From contig NZ_CP114904.1 of NCBI RefSeq assembly GCF_027497215.1, positions 3,990,001-4,054,000 of the forward strand: DNA of 64,000 nt, given 5' to 3'. The position numbers and the translations under genes were made by a program. How positions within the stretch are numbered: the first letter of the stretch is position 1; each line of letters opens with the position of its first letter. Below the pieces are notes generated by a model. It saw only the letters and a program-made list of their open reading frames with translations, made no database searches and was not told the DNA's origin. Below are positions 61,963 to 64,000 of the stretch, piece by piece. Source of the stretch: Micromonospora sp. WMMD812 (lineage in GTDB: Bacteria > Actinomycetota > Actinomycetes > Mycobacteriales > Micromonosporaceae).

Positions 61963-64000
61963 TCACCCGGCGGCCCGGACGCGCTCCGCGACGGCACGCG
62001 CCGTTCGGAGGTGCGTGGCGGCCTCGTCGTCCTGACCGAGGGCGGTGGCGAGGTCGGCCAGGTGCCGGGCCACCGGGCCGAGGCTGAGCAGGCCGCTGCC
62101 CGCCCCGGCCAGCTCGCCGGCGGCGGGCAGCAGCTCGGCGTACGCGTACCGCATGGCCGGCTCGTCGCCGGCGGCGAGCGCGGCGCGGGCGGTGAGACAG
62201 AGGCGGGCCTCGCGGAGCAGGTCGTGCGGTGACTCCGGCTGGGCGCGCAGCGCGGCGACGGCCTCGTCGCGGCGGCCGGCGGCGGCCCGGGCCAGCGGCT
62301 CGACCCAGGGCGCGTAGGGCTCCCAATCCAGGTGCCCCGGCACGTCGACGGGTGCACTCGGCGGCGCGTCGGCCACGCGCAGCGACAGCAGGGCGAGCGG
62401 CAGCAGGCCCTGCTCCAGACCGGGCATCGCACCGGCGGGCAGGCGCTCCTGCGCCACGCGGTACGCCACCTCCGCCTCGGACGGACGCCCGGTGAGGGCG
62501 AGGCGCAGCGCGGCGTACCACTGGGTGAACACCCCGACCAGCGGCAGGTCGTGCCGCGCGGCGAGGCGGTCGGCGGCGCCGGCGTGCGCGTCGGCGGTGT
62601 ACAGGTCGGCGAGCGCGGCGTGGGCCTGCACCAGGATGAGGTGGCCGAGCACCTCGAACGTCACGAGGTCGTGCCGGGCGGCGACGTCGACCAGTTCCGC
62701 CCCGACCCGGGCGCGCTCGGCCGCGAGTCCCGTGCGCCGGAAGCTGTGCATGAAGCGGGCGTTCAGCGCGAACGCCAGCAACGCCGGGTTCCGCAGCCGC
62801 CGGGCCAGCGCCTCCGCCTCGACCGCCGCGCGGTACCCCCGGTCGGTGGTCGTGCCGCGCGACTCCAGGGCGAGCGTGCTCAGCAGGCGGCTGCGCCGTT
62901 CCGGGTCGTCCTCGCCGGTCGCGGCCAGGGCGCGGTCGGCCGCCCGGACGATCCGGTGGGACAGCTCCTCGTCGTCGTTGCGGGTCCAGACGGCCGGCAC
63001 GTCGAACGCGGTGAGCACGGCCGCGGTCAGGGCCGGATCGTCCAGCGTCTCGGCCGTGCCGATCGCCTCGGCCCGGTACCGGCGGGTGCGATCCAGGTCC
63101 CCGGTGATGGCGAGGGCGCGGCCGAGCCCCATCACCGCCACCAGCCGTCCCGGCACGTCGTCGCCGCCCCGGTCGTGGGCGTCGACCGCCTGCTGCCACA
63201 GGCGGGCCGCCTGGTGCGGGTGGGCGCGGCGTTCGGCCTGCTCGGCGGCGGCCCGGGCGTAGCGGGCCGCCCGGCCGGCGGTGGCCCGGGTGCCGGCCCG
63301 ATCGAAGTGGTGGGCGAGGGCGACCACGTCGTCCGGGTGCAGCCGTTCGAGCGCCGCGCCGGCAGCGGCGTGCCAGTGGGCCCGGCGCGGTGCGGACAGG
63401 TCGCCGTAGAGCGTGTCGCGCACCAGGATGTGGGTGAACCGCAGACCGCCGTCCCCCTGCTCGGTGAGGAAACCCGCGCGCAGCGCGTGGTCGAGCGCGT
63501 CGAGCAGAGCGCCGTCGGTGTCGGCCGCCGCGACGGACCGGGCGCCGGCGGTCGCCGCGGATTGGCTGCCGGCGCCGGTGGGCGCAGCGGACCGGGTGCC
63601 GGCGCCGGTGGGCGCTGCGTGCGTCGTGCCCGCGCCCGCGGCCAGCGCGGCTAGGATCTCCGGGTCGACGTCCCGGCCGAGCACCGCGGCCCGCCGCAGC
63701 ACGTCCTGCGATGGTTCGGGGAGCCGGGCGAGCCGGTGCCGGATGACGTCCCGGACCCCCGCGGGCACGCGCTCCAGGGCCGCGTCCCCCTCGGCGGCGA
63801 GCAACCGGGCCAGCTCCCGGACGAAGAACGGGTTGCCGCCGCTGCGCCGGTGGATCAGGCGTACGGCGGGCGCGTCCAGGTCCCGCCCGACGACGGCCCG
63901 GGCGAGATCACCGGTAGCCACCTCGGCGAGGCCCCCCAGGTAGATCCGGAGCGGTTCCAGCCGGGCGAGCCGCGCCAGCGCCGCGGTCAGCTCCGGGGTG
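61963..64000 (-). CDS. large ATP-binding regulator (LuxR/AfsR-like), partial
   Basis: The gene runs off the right edge, so its N-terminus (expected to hold the P-loop) is not seen. The visible 679 residues include the end of an AAA/STAND ATPase module ('RRSGGNPFFVRELARLLAAE', 'RHRLARLPEPSQDVLRRAAV', 'LGRDVDPEILAAL'). A linker of repeated APTGAG-type units comes next, then 'TEQGDGGLRFTHILVRDTLY', and finally a long alpha-helical TPR-like region. This is the pattern of BTAD/LuxR-type transcriptional regulators. The C-terminus has no LuxR helix-turn-helix, so any DNA-binding domain must be N-terminal. Confidence 0.75.
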   Translation of the reverse strand, partial: TPELTAALARLARLEPLRIYLGGLAEVATGDLARAVVGRDLDAPAVRLIHRRSGGNPFFVRELARLLAAEGDAALERVPAGVRDVIRHRLARLPEPSQDVLRRAAVLGRDVDPEILAALAAGAGTTHAAPTGAGTRSAAPTGAGSQSAATAGARSVAAADTDGALLDALDHALRAGFLTEQGDGGLRFTHILVRDTLYGDLSAPRRAHWHAAAGAALERLHPDDVVALAHHFDRAGTRATAGRAARYARAAAEQAERRAHPHQAARLWQQAVDAHDRGGDDVPGRLVAVMGLGRALAITGDLDRTRRYRAEAIGTAETLDDPALTAAVLTAFDVPAVWTRNDDEELSHRIVRAADRALAATGEDDPERRSRLLSTLALESRGTTTDRGYRAAVEAEALARRLRNPALLAFALNARFMHSFRRTGLAAERARVGAELVDVAARHDLVTFEVLGHLILVQAHAALADLYTADAHAGAADRLAARHDLPLVGVFTQWYAALRLALTGRPSEAEVAYRVAQERLPAGAMPGLEQGLLPLALLSLRVADAPPSAPVDVPGHLDWEPYAPWVEPLARAAAGRRDEAVAALRAQPESPHDLLREARLCLTARAALAAGDEPAMRYAYAELLPAAGELAGAGSGLLSLGPVARHLADLATALGQDDEAATHLRTARAVAERVRAAG

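Overview
The window is high-GC actinobacterial chromosome and most resembles Micromonosporaceae (Micromonospora-like). The evidence is the heavy G/C third-position codon use, many GTG starts, TAGnnT-type -10 boxes next to start codons, and actinobacterial core genes: mrp, tatB/htrA, a DUF3117 protein, a folP2-type gene, korAB, a PopR/ClgR-type regulator with clpP, and an ileS T-box. No database search was run, so all names come from motifs and remembered families.

Left chromosomal arm (about 1-36.4 kb). This part is ordinary core genome. It holds an EamA exporter, a HAD hydrolase, a PhzF-like enzyme, an MgtE-N/CBS protein with a DUF1003 partner, Mrp, TatB, HtrA, an O-methyltransferase, leucyl aminopeptidase, PaaX with enoyl-CoA hydratase, Tag, a sterol-desaturase-like protein, a DivIVA-like/SRPBCC pair, a FolP2-like protein, an orphan NuoA, and the 2-oxoacid:ferredoxin oxidoreductase KorAB. 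It then holds an azoreductase/MarR pair, a K+ channel, PopR/ClpP with a palindromic operator, divergent HxlR/NAD(P)-binding and TetR/aldo-keto reductase pairs, and an ECF sigma factor with its CU044_5270-type partner. Several operators and hairpin terminators are visible.

Integrated island (about 36.5-57.5 kb). A tRNA-Arg(CCT) gene occurs three times: a 3' half at the left edge, an intact copy 2.2 kb further in, and a 5' half with its upstream flank at the right edge. The halves break in the 7-nt anticodon loop, which suggests tyrosine-recombinase integration and tandem accretion of elements. Paired direct repeats with 11-bp spacing, like integrase arm sites, lie beside the att copies. The integrase is reduced to an N-terminal scrap and is followed by back-to-back IS256-, IS701- and IS5-family elements. 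The cargo includes a 5'-truncated RHS toxin gene with a candidate immunity gene, a GH29 fucosidase operon, small membrane proteins, an NmrA-like protein, a broken IS3-family element and a truncated sigma factor. At the right end there is an AbiEii-type nucleotidyltransferase toxin/antitoxin-like pair.

Most interesting locus (54.4-57.3 kb). Next to the right att site is a reverse transcriptase of retron type. It is preceded by a noncoding segment bounded by a perfect 16-bp inverted repeat (55820-55835 / 55977-55992), with an AGC at the end of the first arm and hairpins inside. This is the layout of a retron msr-msd RNA. The AbiEii-like pair just upstream on the same strand is a candidate effector module.

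Right chromosomal arm (57.6-64 kb). This part has a GNAT acetyltransferase, an isoleucyl-tRNA synthetase under a translational T-box leader that sequesters its ribosome binding site, a strong terminator, and a large regulator/ATPase gene that runs off the window.
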